The translations under genes and the position numbers were made by a program. DNA of 64,000 nt from Corynebacterium caspium DSM 44850. GTDB taxonomy: Bacteria; Actinomycetota; Actinomycetes; Mycobacteriales; Mycobacteriaceae. This document shows, piece by piece, positions 29,137 through 39,795 of this stretch. The stretch covers positions 1,736,001 to 1,800,000 of the forward strand of contig NZ_CP047118.1 of assembly GCF_030440555.1 (NCBI RefSeq). Direction: 5' to 3'. The notes beneath the pieces were generated by a model. It saw only the letters and a program-made list of their open reading frames with translations, was not told the DNA's origin and made no database searches. Position 1 is the stretch's first letter. Each line of letters begins with the position of its first letter.

Positions 29137-29274
29137 TTTCCTCTCCTGAAAAATAAGGAAAACTAAACCCCAAAGGTTTAGTTGATACATCAACGTTCTA
29201 TCACACGGGGCACTACCGCTAAAAAATAAATTTACGTGTCTTTGATCACGCGGCGGCTGCTACGACTGCGGCGT

Positions 29275-29859
29275 CTACTGCGGCGACTGCTGCGGCTGCA
29301 CACGCGGCACCTCACCCGGCACCCCACCCGGACGGCGCACCCGGCCCCCAAACTGCCAGAGCCCCCAAAAAGCCAGCATTACTACTGCCCCCAAAGCCCA
29401 CCCGACTAAAACATCACTTAACCAGTGCACTGAAATATAAATGCGGCTCAAACCCACTGCCAGCGCCAACAGCCACCACCAGCACGCCCACCAGCGCCGC
29501 CACAGCAAAGTGATCCCCATCGCCAATGCAGCTGCGCCCACGGCATGTCCAGATGGCATCGCAAAATTGGTTTCGGTTAGCAGCCGAAATTCCTCGGGTG
29601 GTCGTGGGCGTGCAATTAGTGCTTTAAGAAAATGGCTGAGCAAATTAGCAATAATTATGCCCAGCGGCAATACCCACCTGGCATACCGATCCACCTGCCA
29701 ATTTCTGGGCCATACCGAAGAAACCCCTACCCAAAAAACGGCATAGGCCGCCATAAAACTGGGCCCGCTAAGTGCAGTAAAGGCCTTTAGCAGGGAAGTT
29801 AGCAGTGGCGGCCAGCTCTCCCGATGCTCTACTACCCAGTGCAGAACATCAATATCCAT
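29275..29859 (-). CDS. PAP2-family membrane phosphatase
   Basis: 194 residues, about five or six membrane spans, with PAP2 signatures 'KALIARPRP', 'PSGHAVG' and 'SRIYISVHWLSD'. It starts four bases after the glf stop, so it is in the glf operon and could act on a polyprenyl-phosphate intermediate of galactan or peptidoglycan synthesis, which is inference. The C-terminus is a Pro/Gln/Gly-rich cytoplasmic tail. Confidence 0.85.
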   Translation of the reverse strand: MDIDVLHWVVEHRESWPPLLTSLLKAFTALSGPSFMAAYAVFWVGVSSVWPRNWQVDRYARWVLPLGIIIANLLSHFLKALIARPRPPEEFRLLTETNFAMPSGHAVGAAALAMGITLLWRRWWACWWWLLALAVGLSRIYISVHWLSDVLVGWALGAVVMLAFWGLWQFGGRVRRPGGVPGEVPRVQPQQSPQ

Positions 29860-29863
29860 CTAC

Positions 29864-31030
<1,167 letters not shown>

Positions 31031-31132
31031 CTAGTTTAGCCCGGCGTGTCTATCTGCCCATAGATATGGCCCTGCGCTACCCTGACCCGTAGTCACATCT
31101 TTAACAACAGCCCCGCTGATTACAGGAGTAAC

Positions 31133-33052
31133 ATGCAATCACGCCGCCTAAATAAACCGGGGGCACGACCAATCCTCGCCGTGGTCCTTTCCACTGCACT
31201 GGTCGTATCTGCCGTTTTCGGCGGACGCGTTATCGTAGCCACCCAAGCTACCGACGACGCGCCAATCGAAGCTGCACTCGAGCAAGTATCCTTCGCCGCC
31301 GGGGATAACGTCGTAGTAAACGACGCCGCCATCAACGCCCAAGGTGAACTAGAAGAAGGCGTTGCCCTCCCGCGCAGCGTCAAACAATTCGAACGCTCCG
31401 AACCATTCTCCATGTTTGCACTCACCTGGAAAGGTGAACGCGATATTGCCGCCTTTGTGCGCGCCCGCCAAGCCGATGGCAGCTGGGGTGAATGGTATGA
31501 CCTCGAATCCATGACCCAAGCCACCGGTGAAGTTCCTGCAGACCACCCCAATGGCACCGAGCTAATTTATCTCGAACCCACCACCGCAGTACAGGTATCC
31601 ACTGCCAACGTAGACATGGCAAGTGTCTCCCTCGAACACCACGCAGGCGAGGAAACCGCCGGAATTAAACCTGTAGCTGAGGTAGAAGATGACCTAGCCG
31701 CAGTATTTGTCGATGGCAAAGCTGAAGCTGGCGAAGGCATCGCCCCGGTAGCTCAATCAGATAGCTACGGCATGCCACCAGTGGTATCGCGCAAAGGTTG
31801 GGGTGCAGATGAAAGCCTGCGTTGCTCTAACCCCACCATCGATAGCCATGTTTCTGGCATCGCCGTGCACCACACCGCAGGTTCTAATAACTACACTCGC
31901 GCCCAAGCAGCCGCCCAAGTACGCGGCATCTACAGCTACCACGCCAAAACTCTGGGCTGGTGCGATATCGGATATCAATCCTTAGTAGATAAATACGGCA
32001 CCATTTATGAAGGCCGCGCCGGAGGCCTAAATAAGGCCGTCCAAGGTGCACACGCTGGCGGTTTCAACCAAAATACTTGGGCAATTTCCCTAATCGGTAA
32101 CCATGTTTCGGTTCCCCCCACCGAAGCTGCCCTCCAAGCTGTAGGCCAACTAGCTGGCTGGCGCGCAGCTGTCGCCGGCTTTGATCCCAACGGTTATGCC
32201 ACTCACTATTCTGAAGGCACCAGCTATGCGCGCTACCCCAAGGGACAATCAGTTAACTTGCCGCGCATTTTTGCCCACCGCGATGTAGGCCTTACCGAAT
32301 GCCCAGGTGATGCCACCTATGCACTCATGCCGCGCATCCGACAGATCGCCAAAGCCAAATATGACCAAATCAAAAATGGCACCGCATCTTCTGGCGGCAA
32401 TATCCCAGTACCCCCAGCCCCAGCTCCGGCACCAGCTCCGGCACCAGGACCGGCACCGGCTCCCGGACCAGCACCAACACCGGGAAATTCCTCCCTACCT
32501 AATGACCTAGGAGTAGGCGGCATAGCTAAAATTGAGAGCCTATTTAAGGATCTCACCTCTGGAAATCCCGCCGCAATTCTTGCCGCAGTAGGCACCTTAG
32601 CCTTCCTAGCACTAGGTGTAGCTGTACAAACAGGGGTATTAGACCTTGGTTCTATTGGCAATATTCCAGTGCTAAAAAATATGAAACTAGCCGATATTCC
32701 ACCGGTACTTGATAGCGTGGCCGCACTTAGCTCTAATAGCCAGCTTTCCCAACTGTGGCGGCAATTCAGCCCCGCCCTAGGCAAGCTTCGCGGCGGCGTA
32801 GGAACTGTGGGTACTACCCAATACGCCACCTTTGATAATGGCGTAATTGTGGGCAACCAAAATACCGGCCTGCACGCCCTATGGGGCATGATCGGTGATG
32901 CTTGGGCCCAACAAGGTTATGATTTCGGCCCGCTTGGGCTGCCCCTAAATGAGGAATACCGTTGGGAAAACCTCATCCGCGTGGACTTCCAAGGTGGCTT
33001 TATTACCTTTGATCCACAGACCGGCAAGGTAGATATTCAACTCGCGCAGTAG
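31133..33052 (+). CDS. Secreted PGRP-type N-acetylmuramoyl-L-alanine amidase with LGFP-like end
   Basis: Cuts the amide between MurNAc and L-Ala of peptidoglycan. 639 residues: signal anchor (about 12-35), an N-terminal all-beta region, and a PGRP/amidase_2 domain (about 215-405). Zinc ligands are visible in 'AVHHTAG' and 'FAHRDVGLTECPGD'. An Ala/Pro/Gly stalk ('PAPAPAPAPGPAPAPG') and a hydrophobic stretch (about 480-505) follow. The end shows an LGFP-like repeat ('FGPLGLPLNEEYRWEN'). CAGGAG precedes the ATG. The homologue near glf in mycobacteria (Rv3811) has the same domain type. A 17-bp duplication spans its stop. Confidence 0.92.
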   Translation: MQSRRLNKPGARPILAVVLSTALVVSAVFGGRVIVATQATDDAPIEAALEQVSFAAGDNVVVNDAAINAQGELEEGVALPRSVKQFERSEPFSMFALTWKGERDIAAFVRARQADGSWGEWYDLESMTQATGEVPADHPNGTELIYLEPTTAVQVSTANVDMASVSLEHHAGEETAGIKPVAEVEDDLAAVFVDGKAEAGEGIAPVAQSDSYGMPPVVSRKGWGADESLRCSNPTIDSHVSGIAVHHTAGSNNYTRAQAAAQVRGIYSYHAKTLGWCDIGYQSLVDKYGTIYEGRAGGLNKAVQGAHAGGFNQNTWAISLIGNHVSVPPTEAALQAVGQLAGWRAAVAGFDPNGYATHYSEGTSYARYPKGQSVNLPRIFAHRDVGLTECPGDATYALMPRIRQIAKAKYDQIKNGTASSGGNIPVPPAPAPAPAPAPGPAPAPGPAPTPGNSSLPNDLGVGGIAKIESLFKDLTSGNPAAILAAVGTLAFLALGVAVQTGVLDLGSIGNIPVLKNMKLADIPPVLDSVAALSSNSQLSQLWRQFSPALGKLRGGVGTVGTTQYATFDNGVIVGNQNTGLHALWGMIGDAWAQQGYDFGPLGLPLNEEYRWENLIRVDFQGGFITFDPQTGKVDIQLAQ

Positions 33053-33069
33053 TTCAACTCGCGCAGTAG
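33036..33069. repeat. Perfect 17-bp tandem duplication across the amidase stop codon
   Basis: TTCAACTCGCGCAGTAG occurs at 33036-33052 and again at 33053-33069. The first copy contains the amidase stop TAG; the second sits just downstream. A recent slippage event is likely. Confidence 0.95.
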
Positions 33070-33111
33070 TTGAGCAGCTACCCTAACCGCCCTGGTTGAT
33101 AGGTGCTGGGG

Positions 33112-33945
33112 CTAGAACCACCGCTCCAGCACCGCGGCTACACCGGCCTCATTATTGGTGGTGGTCACTTCGTCGGCAATGTCTTTGACTTCTTCATTGG
33201 CATTGCCCATGGCCACGCCCCAGGAAACCCATTGCAACATTTCAATATCATTTGCCATATCGCCAAAAGCGATAGTGCGTTCCTGGGAAATCCCGTGCAT
33301 TTTGCACAGTTCGCGTATCCCTAAAGCTTTGGTTACCCCAGGGCGCGAAACCTCTAATAAGCCTTCATTCATGGAATACGTAATATGTGCTTCGGTGGGA
33401 TCAATTAGCGGGGATACTAGCTGGTAGAACTCCGGGGCACGTAGTTGTTCATTGCGCAATAAAAGCTTTACTGCCGGGATTGATATCAATTCGGCTTCTG
33501 TGGCTATGCCAAAACCTGCGGGAATCCAGGTGTGCATATAGCTTGGGGTTACCACAAAGCATTCTTCTTCGCTGCTAAAGGCATCATTGCCTACTCTTTC
33601 AGCAGCTAATGCCAGTTCTCCGGCACCGGCATCATAAAGGGCACGCCGAGCTGTTTCTACTACCACTTGCATGGCATCTGTGTGTAGCTCATGGCGTTTA
33701 ATTATGGTTTCTGTGGCTGAATCAAAAAGTACCGCCCCATTAGCAGTTACGCATACCGGACGGATTGCCATTTGATCTAATACCGGGTAGAGCCACCGGT
33801 GCGGACGCCCTGTTGCTAGGGCGATCTCTGCCCCGGCGCGCGAGGCCCGGTACAGGACCTCACTTAGGCGCCGAGGAATACGATCTGCGGAATCAATCAG
33901 GGTGCCATCAATATCACTGATAATTAGCTGAGGTTGCGGCATCAT
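33112..33945 (-). CDS. Cof-type HAD-superfamily phosphatase
   Basis: 277 residues with the HAD nucleophile 'ISDIDGTLID', motif II 'LATGRP', the conserved Lys region 'GVTKALGIREL' and motif IV 'IAFGDMANDIEM'. A C2-type cap makes it a Cof/YidA-like sugar- or nucleotide-phosphate phosphatase; substrate unknown. It follows plsC by nine bases and serS before that, forming serS-plsC-HAD. Confidence 0.9.
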   Translation of the reverse strand: MMPQPQLIISDIDGTLIDSADRIPRRLSEVLYRASRAGAEIALATGRPHRWLYPVLDQMAIRPVCVTANGAVLFDSATETIIKRHELHTDAMQVVVETARRALYDAGAGELALAAERVGNDAFSSEEECFVVTPSYMHTWIPAGFGIATEAELISIPAVKLLLRNEQLRAPEFYQLVSPLIDPTEAHITYSMNEGLLEVSRPGVTKALGIRELCKMHGISQERTIAFGDMANDIEMLQWVSWGVAMGNANEEVKDIADEVTTTNNEAGVAAVLERWF

Positions 33946-33954
33946 GCCACTAGC

Positions 33955-34770
33955 CTAGCCTTTATTGTCACGCTCTTGCCGAGCTTTGGCTTCCTGGGCG
34001 CGAACTTCTTCCAAAGTTGGGGCACTGCCACCTAAAGATGCAGGTAGCCAGGGTGCTTTCTCTTCAAAAGGACCATATTCGGCATATTCTTCCCGCACTA
34101 GATTCAACATATATTCCATGGATTCATGGAGTAGTTCGGTATCTGCGGTGGCATCGCCAGTGGTGGGTACTGGTGGTCCGAGGCGAATAATTACGGGCAC
34201 ATTGACGCGACCTTTTTTCCACGGAATATCTTTGGAATAAATGCGTTGGGAACCCCACATAATCATCGGGATTAGGGGGACTCCAGCTTCATGGGCAATG
34301 CGTACGGCCCCGGTTTTGAATTTTTCTAATTCAAAAGAGCGCGAGATCGTAGATTCGGGGAATATCCCTACTAAATCTCCTGCCGCAGCTCTTTCCACGG
34401 TGGCTTGAATAGAGTTAGCTCCTTGGGAGCGATCCACTGGAATATGGCCCATAATTTTCATTAAACGGCCAATAAATGTTTTCCCGAAAAGTTCCTTTTT
34501 AGCCATATAGCGCATTAGGCGTTTACCGCGCAGATATGCCGGGACTCCACCGAGGATGAAGTCATAATAACCGGTGTGGTTGGCTGCGATTACAGCTCCC
34601 CCGGTGGCAGGAATAAATTCGGAACCAAAAACTGAAATATCAATTTTCTTCCATCGCAGTAGTCCGCGCGCAATTGGCATAATTATTCGCGCATAAAAAC
34701 TACCCTGGGATTCAGTAGGGTGTGGAGCAATCTCTTTGAGGTACTCCGGAACATGAATATTGGAATCCAC
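33955..34770 (-). CDS. 1-acyl-sn-glycerol-3-phosphate acyltransferase family protein (PlsC)
   Basis: 271 residues. The acyltransferase motifs are present: 'NHTGYYD' (the H-x4-D box), 'GHIPVDRSQGANSI', 'IFPESTISRS' and 'VPLIPMIMWG'. It acylates lysophosphatidate or a related lipid at the membrane. Start: GTG at 34770 directly after the serS stop, with AAGGAGG five bases upstream. The C-terminus is charged. Confidence 0.9.
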   Translation of the reverse strand: MDSNIHVPEYLKEIAPHPTESQGSFYARIIMPIARGLLRWKKIDISVFGSEFIPATGGAVIAANHTGYYDFILGGVPAYLRGKRLMRYMAKKELFGKTFIGRLMKIMGHIPVDRSQGANSIQATVERAAAGDLVGIFPESTISRSFELEKFKTGAVRIAHEAGVPLIPMIMWGSQRIYSKDIPWKKGRVNVPVIIRLGPPVPTTGDATADTELLHESMEYMLNLVREEYAEYGPFEEKAPWLPASLGGSAPTLEEVRAQEAKARQERDNKG

Positions 34771-36039
34771 CTAGGCCTCCTTGGATGCAGGGCGCAAAAT
34801 ATCTTTGCCAACTAAGGGACGTAGCGCCTGGGGAACTATCACGGACCCATCGGCTTGCTGATGGTTTTCCAGGATGGCAACTAACCACCGAGTAGTGGCC
34901 AAAGTACCGTTCAAAGTGGCCGCTACCTGCGTTTTTCCGTTTTCGTCACGGTAGCGGGTGGAAAGTCGTCGCGCCTGGAAAGTGGTGCAGTTAGAAGTAG
35001 AGGTGAGTTCCCGATAAGCCTGCTGGGTGGGAATCCACGCCTCGGTATCAAATTTCCTAGCCGCTGAGGAACCAAGATCTCCCGCAGCGGTATCAATTAC
35101 CCGATAAGGCACCTCAATTGCGGCAAGCATTTCTTTTTCCAGTGCCAAAAGCCGCTGGTGAATATCTTCAGCATCTTCGGGCTTGGCATAAACAAACATT
35201 TCTAACTTATCGAATTGATGCACACGCACAATGCCGCGCGTATCTTTGCCATAGCTTCCCGCTTCCCGACGGAAACACGAAGACCAGCCCGCATATTTCA
35301 AAGGCCCGGCGCTGAGATCAATAATCTCATCTTTGTGGTAGCCAGCTAGCGCTACTTCAGAGGTTCCTACCAAGTAGAGGTCATCGCGTTCTAAGTAGTA
35401 GACCTCTTCAGCATGGGAGCCTAAGAATCCGGTGCCAGCCATGATTTCAGGGCGCACTAGCACTGGGGGAATCATTAGGCTAAAACCGTGTTCCCGAGCT
35501 TTTTGGGCAGCTACCATCAGCATGGCTAGCTGTAAGAATGCGCCATCGCCGGTGAGATAATAGAAACGGGCTCCCCCAACTTTGGTGCCTCGTTTCACAT
35601 CAATAAGCCCCAAGGATTCTCCAAGTTCGAGGTGATCTTTGGGTTCAAAATCGAATTCGGTAGGGGTGCCTACGTGCTCAAGTACCACGTAATCATCTTC
35701 GCCTCCGGGAGGGGCGCCAGCTACCACATTGGAAATCTTATATTGCAGTTCAGTGACCTTAGCTTCTGCACTTTTTTGCAATTCTTCTGCCGCGCGCACC
35801 CGCGCTTTTAGTTCATCAGCGCCTTTAAGAATCGCTGGACGTTCCTCCGGACTAGCCTGTCCGATACGCTTGCCTAAGGCTTTTTGTTCAGAACGTAACT
35901 CATCAGCGACCTGAATAGCACCGCGACGTTGCTCATCCGCAGCTAGCAGGGCATCAACTAATTCAGGATCCTCGCCACGATATCGTTGGGACTCACGAAC
36001 CGCATCAGGATTTTCGCGCAAGAATTTAAGATCAATCAT
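34771..36039 (-). CDS. serS: Seryl-tRNA synthetase
   Basis: Class II synthetase of 422 residues charging tRNA-Ser. The N-terminal coiled coil spans about residues 25-100. Motif 2 is in '[23 protein letters not shown]' and motif 3 in '[18 protein letters not shown]'. I start at ATG 36039 ([14 protein letters not shown]), which is how SerS proteins begin; the ten upstream codons are not supported. Divergent from the septum-formation gene by 47 bases. Confidence 0.97.
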   Translation of the reverse strand: MIDLKFLRENPDAVRESQRYRGEDPELVDALLAADEQRRGAIQVADELRSEQKALGKRIGQASPEERPAILKGADELKARVRAAEELQKSAEAKVTELQYKISNVVAGAPPGGEDDYVVLEHVGTPTEFDFEPKDHLELGESLGLIDVKRGTKVGGARFYYLTGDGAFLQLAMLMVAAQKAREHGFSLMIPPVLVRPEIMAGTGFLGSHAEEVYYLERDDLYLVGTSEVALAGYHKDEIIDLSAGPLKYAGWSSCFRREAGSYGKDTRGIVRVHQFDKLEMFVYAKPEDAEDIHQRLLALEKEMLAAIEVPYRVIDTAAGDLGSSAARKFDTEAWIPTQQAYRELTSTSNCTTFQARRLSTRYRDENGKTQVAATLNGTLATTRWLVAILENHQQADGSVIVPQALRPLVGKDILRPASKEA

Positions 36040-36086
36040 GTAGTTCAGCCTACATTGTGGCCCGGACATGGCAGACTAGAGGCGTT

Positions 36087-37070
36087 ATGAATGTTGAGTC
36101 ATCCTCACCGCAGCCCCATACCCTGCGCGGCAAATTCGCCGTGCGGGCCCTAATAATAGGCTGCGCAATAGCCGCAGTTTTCGGTACCGCCTACACCTGG
36201 CCCTATGCCGAAACCGGCCCTAGGGCAGGTACAACCACTGCCACTAAACCTGCCGTGGAACCCTTCACCACCGCTACCGTAGGCGACTGCCTCAACTGGG
36301 ATTTCTCCGAAACCGGACTAGTAACTAACTTCCAACAATCTTCTTGCGATACTGACCACCGCTTTGAAATTACTGCCCGCGAAGATTTAGCCAGCTACCC
36401 TTCCTCCGAATTTGGTCCCGCCGCCAGCCCCCCAAGCATTACCCGACAAGCCCAATTACGCGAAGAATTATGTGCCGCCGCCACCTTGCAATACCTAAAC
36501 GGCCGGCTAGATCCCCTCGGTAAATTCAGTATTGCTCCCATCCTGCCGCCCCCAAGTGTCTGGGATGCTGGGGATCGCACCATGTTATGTGGAGTGCAAG
36601 CCAACGATGAATCCGGTCGACCGCTAGTTACCGTGGGACCAGCTGCGAAGCAGGACCAAGCGCGCGTAGTAGGGCGCGGAAGTTGTTTAACCATTAATAA
36701 AGCGCATTCTTTGCATCCCGTGGATTGCGCTGCAGATCACCACTTAGAAGTGACCACCACCGTTAATCTGCTCCCAATTTTTGACCATACCCCCAGCGTG
36801 GAAGAACAAGATGCGCATTTGCGCGAAGTTTGCACCACCGCGGCCATGGAATACCTGGGATCCGAAGAAAACTTGTATAACTCCACCTTGCAGCCATATT
36901 GGCGCACTTTGGGCGCAGAATCCTGGGAGGGCGGTTCACACTCTGTGAACTGTGCCCTAATTGCCGCCCGCGACGGCGACTATGCCACCTTGCAAGGCTC
37001 TGCTACCGGTCCTTTCACTATCGACGGCAATCCGCCACCCCCGCAGCCAGTACGCCGCCCCTTAAGATGA
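36087..37070 (+). CDS. Septum formation-domain membrane protein
   Basis: 327 residues with a short cytoplasmic N-terminus, one membrane segment (about 21-38) and an extracytoplasmic part holding two related Cys-containing domains: 'ATVGDCLNWD...SSCDTDHRFEI' and 'GRGSCLTINK...VDCAADHHLEV'. This duplicated pattern is the septum-formation family, implicated in actinobacterial division. ATG at 36087 chosen (AGAGG upstream); an in-frame GTG at 36057 would overlap the serS promoter. Confidence 0.8.
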   Translation: MNVESSSPQPHTLRGKFAVRALIIGCAIAAVFGTAYTWPYAETGPRAGTTTATKPAVEPFTTATVGDCLNWDFSETGLVTNFQQSSCDTDHRFEITAREDLASYPSSEFGPAASPPSITRQAQLREELCAAATLQYLNGRLDPLGKFSIAPILPPPSVWDAGDRTMLCGVQANDESGRPLVTVGPAAKQDQARVVGRGSCLTINKAHSLHPVDCAADHHLEVTTTVNLLPIFDHTPSVEEQDAHLREVCTTAAMEYLGSEENLYNSTLQPYWRTLGAESWEGGSHSVNCALIAARDGDYATLQGSATGPFTIDGNPPPPQPVRRPLR

Positions 37071-37088
37071 GCTTAGAATGAGCCCTGA

Positions 37089-37442
37089 ATGAGTCTAGAA
37101 CCGCTTAGTGACGCCGCTTTCGAAGCCCTAATCGATGATGCTCTAGATACCCTCCCTGACGAAGTAGCTGCCCAATTACGCAATGTAGTTTTCTTAGTAG
37201 AACCCTATAACCAAGAAATCCCTACCCTTTTGGGCCGCTATGAAGGTGTGCCGCTTACCCAACGCACCGCCGATTACTCCGGATTTTTGCCAGACGTAAT
37301 CTATATATACAAAGAAACGCTAGAAAATTATGCCACCACACCAGCCGATTTAGCGCACCAAGTTTATGTGACCGTCATGCATGAAATTGGTCACTATTTT
37401 GGGCTCGACGAAGATGATCTACACCGGCTGGGCTACCACTAA
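37089..37442 (+). CDS. Zincin-like metallopeptidase family protein
   Basis: 117 residues with the metal site 'VMHEIGHYFGLDEDD' (HExxHxxxxxD), a small zincin (PF06262) family in actinobacteria. No signal peptide, so cytoplasmic; substrate unknown. It follows the septum-formation gene by 18 bases and is probably co-transcribed with it. It converges on pheA with 42 bases between stops. Confidence 0.88.
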   Translation: MSLEPLSDAAFEALIDDALDTLPDEVAAQLRNVVFLVEPYNQEIPTLLGRYEGVPLTQRTADYSGFLPDVIYIYKETLENYATTPADLAHQVYVTVMHEIGHYFGLDEDDLHRLGYH

Positions 37443-37484
37443 AATTGGAATCTCAAAGGTGCTTTGCAGGCGCCTTTAAACTGG

Positions 37485-38327
37485 CTAAATAGTGGTTTCC
37501 GCGGTGACGCGCGGCCAAGACCCCAAATAAGTAATGGTTTCTGCCTGCGCTTGCAAAGCTGCCAAAGCTGCAGCTACCGGGGCATCTTCAAGATGTCCTA
37601 TGAGATCTACCGAAAAAGAATACTGCCCAAATTCCTTGCGGGTGGGCCGCGATTCAATCCGGCTTAAATCAACACCGCGGGAGGCAAATTCATTTAAAGC
37701 CCGCACCAAAGTTCCTGGCGCATTAGGCAAGGTAAATACCACGGAGGTGCGATCCGCACCAGTGCGCGGGGAAATAGCTGGCTTAGAAATAGCCACAAAC
37801 CTAGTGCGGGAATCTTTCCTATCTGCCACCCCTTCGGCAATAGTTTCTAATCCCCAAATCTCAGCTGCCCGATGCGGGGCTGCCGCCGCATCTACCAGCC
37901 CCTTTGCCACCATTTCAGCAGCCGCCGCATTAGAAGAAGCCGGCACAAATTCAGCTTCAGGATAATGCTGGGCTACCCACCCTTTGATCTGTTGATAACC
38001 CACCGGATGGCTAGAAAACTTCAAAATTTTCCCGGTATGTCCTGGAGTGACCATCACACTAAAAGCAATAGGAAGATCTACCTCCGCACGAATCTGCACC
38101 CCACCCTCAGCCAAGGCATCAAAAGACTGTGTAACTGCCCCATCGATAGAGTTTTCAATGGCTAGCACCGCATAATCTGCAGCCCCGGCGCGCACGGCCT
38201 GCGCCGCAGCTGCCGGATTAGCTACCGGCAAAAGTTCCACCGCAGTAAAAAGCTTATCTTTAGCGAAAGCAAATACCGCAGCCTCTGTAAAGGTTCCAAC
38301 CGGACCAAGAAAAGCTACAACAGTCAT
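37485..38327 (-). CDS. pheA: Prephenate dehydratase
   Basis: Converts prephenate to phenylpyruvate in phenylalanine synthesis. 280 residues: the dehydratase domain starts 'FLGPVGTFTEAA' and contains 'LAIENSIDGAV', then 'DSRTRFVAI'. The ACT regulatory domain carries 'NAPGTLVRALNEFASRGVDLSRIESRP', the phenylalanine feedback site. Only 32 bases separate its start from the divergent LCP gene. TAGAGT six bases before the ATG could be a -10 for a leaderless mRNA. Confidence 0.95.
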   Translation of the reverse strand: MTVVAFLGPVGTFTEAAVFAFAKDKLFTAVELLPVANPAAAAQAVRAGAADYAVLAIENSIDGAVTQSFDALAEGGVQIRAEVDLPIAFSVMVTPGHTGKILKFSSHPVGYQQIKGWVAQHYPEAEFVPASSNAAAAEMVAKGLVDAAAAPHRAAEIWGLETIAEGVADRKDSRTRFVAISKPAISPRTGADRTSVVFTLPNAPGTLVRALNEFASRGVDLSRIESRPTRKEFGQYSFSVDLIGHLEDAPVAAALAALQAQAETITYLGSWPRVTAETTI

Positions 38328-38359
38328 GCTAGTACTCTAGCTGTGGTTCAATTGAGGAC

Positions 38360-39703
38360 ATGAACCAGTCGGGCGAATACCTTATTGGACGCGACGGACG
38401 GCCTGTTTTAGACCGTTTTGGTCGCCCGATCCGCGTGCGCCCTCGCGGTGAACGTGCGCAGAGCCCGCAAGACCCTGGCCGCAAGGTGCCCCCGCCGCCC
38501 TCCACCTGGCAAGCACCCCCGCGTAGCTCCAACGCTTCGCCTGCAGTACCGCCGCGTTCATTACCGCCGCGTTCATTACCGCCGCGTCAGCAGCCACCAC
38601 CGGCATATCTCGCTGGCCAAGGGCAACGAATGCCGCGCAGAGAAGCTGGCTATGTGCCACAGGCCCCAGGAGCCGCAGGTGCCGCTGGTATGCCGGGCGC
38701 GCCGGGTGCACCGGGCGCCGCACCATTTTCTCCGCCACAAGCTGGCCGTGCCAATCGTGCCAGCCGTGCTAGCCGTGCCAGCCGGGCGCCGCGAGCAACC
38801 CGCTTCCGGCCGCGCCTGCGTTTGCGAATCGGTGGCTTTATCAGTTTTCTACTGGTATTTATGCTGGTATTCACGCTGTGGGCAGATACCCGCTTGCATC
38901 GGGTAGTGGCTATGCCGGCGGTGCAGGTGGCTAAAACTTCGGGCACTAATTGGTTATTGGTGGGTTCAGATTCGCGCACCGGTATGTCAGAAGCAGAGGC
39001 GCAAAGGCTTGGTACTGGGGGAGATATCGGTTCGGCGCGCGCAGATACCATGATGCTTTTGCATATTCCGCTTAGTGGCAAAGCTACTTTGGTTTCGCTG
39101 CCGCGCGATTCCTATGTCGAGGTGCCTGGTTATGGCATGAATAAACTCAATGCTGCTTTCTTTTATGGGGGCGCACCTTTGCTGGTAGAAACCGTCGAAA
39201 AGGCTACTGAACTGCATATATCTCATTATGCAGAGATTGGGATGGGGGGTCTGGCAGCGGTGGTGGATGCTGTGGGTGGCACCAAAGTGTGCCCCACTGA
39301 GGCAATTAATGATCCTTTGGCAAAGCTAGATATTCAGCCGGGATGTCAGGAAGTTGATGGTTCCACGGCTCTTGGTTATGTGCGCACGCGCGCTACTAGC
39401 ATGGGTGATTTAGATCGGGTGGCTCGCCAACGAGAGTTCTTTGCCTCCCTTTTGCAGACAGCGACCAAGCCGAGCACTCTTTTAAATCCTTTTCGGCTAA
39501 TTCCGCTGGTAAACCGCACAGCTGGGGCGATTACTGTGCATCAAGGCGACCATATTTGGCATTTGGCGCGGGTAGCTTTTGCGATGCGACGCGGCGTGGA
39601 AACTCATACCGTAGAAATCGGCGGATTCGCTGATTATGACGTTGGCAATGTAGCCCTGTGGGATCCGGCAGCTGCAGCGGCACTGTTTGAGTCCCTGCGT
39701 TAA
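38360..39703 (+). CDS. LytR-CpsA-Psr (LCP) family wall-polymer ligase
   Basis: 447 residues. A Pro/Arg/Ala-rich cytoplasmic head (1-155) with short repeats (PPRSL twice, RAS three times, GAPGAP) precedes one membrane span (about 156-178). The LCP domain has 'WLLVGSDSRTG', 'ADTMMLLHIP', 'VSLPRDSYVEVPG' and 'YVRTRATSMGDLDRVARQ', with the Arg/Asp residues that bind polyprenyl pyrophosphate. In mycolata such proteins (Lcp1, LcpA) attach arabinogalactan to peptidoglycan, fitting the nearby genes. GAGGAC is three bases from the ATG. Confidence 0.93.
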   Translation: MNQSGEYLIGRDGRPVLDRFGRPIRVRPRGERAQSPQDPGRKVPPPPSTWQAPPRSSNASPAVPPRSLPPRSLPPRQQPPPAYLAGQGQRMPRREAGYVPQAPGAAGAAGMPGAPGAPGAAPFSPPQAGRANRASRASRASRAPRATRFRPRLRLRIGGFISFLLVFMLVFTLWADTRLHRVVAMPAVQVAKTSGTNWLLVGSDSRTGMSEAEAQRLGTGGDIGSARADTMMLLHIPLSGKATLVSLPRDSYVEVPGYGMNKLNAAFFYGGAPLLVETVEKATELHISHYAEIGMGGLAAVVDAVGGTKVCPTEAINDPLAKLDIQPGCQEVDGSTALGYVRTRATSMGDLDRVARQREFFASLLQTATKPSTLLNPFRLIPLVNRTAGAITVHQGDHIWHLARVAFAMRRGVETHTVEIGGFADYDVGNVALWDPAAAAALFESLR

Positions 39704-39738
39704 CGCAGTGCACAGCACCAAATAGCAGTGCATAGCAA

Positions 39739-39768
39739 TAAACCCCGGGGCCTTAACCTCGGGGTTTA
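39739..39768. terminator. Bidirectional terminator between LCP and DUF5926 genes
   Basis: TAAACCCCG and CGGGGTTTA form a perfect 9-bp stem between two converging genes, flanked by AAT and AAATC. Confidence 0.85.
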
Positions 39769-39795
39769 AATCTACAAATTAATACCGCAAAACTA

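Noticed and set aside
31120..31557. 145-residue minus-strand frame in the amidase gene
   Set aside because: Ser/Thr/Ala-rich shadow of a GC-rich gene and no ribosome site.
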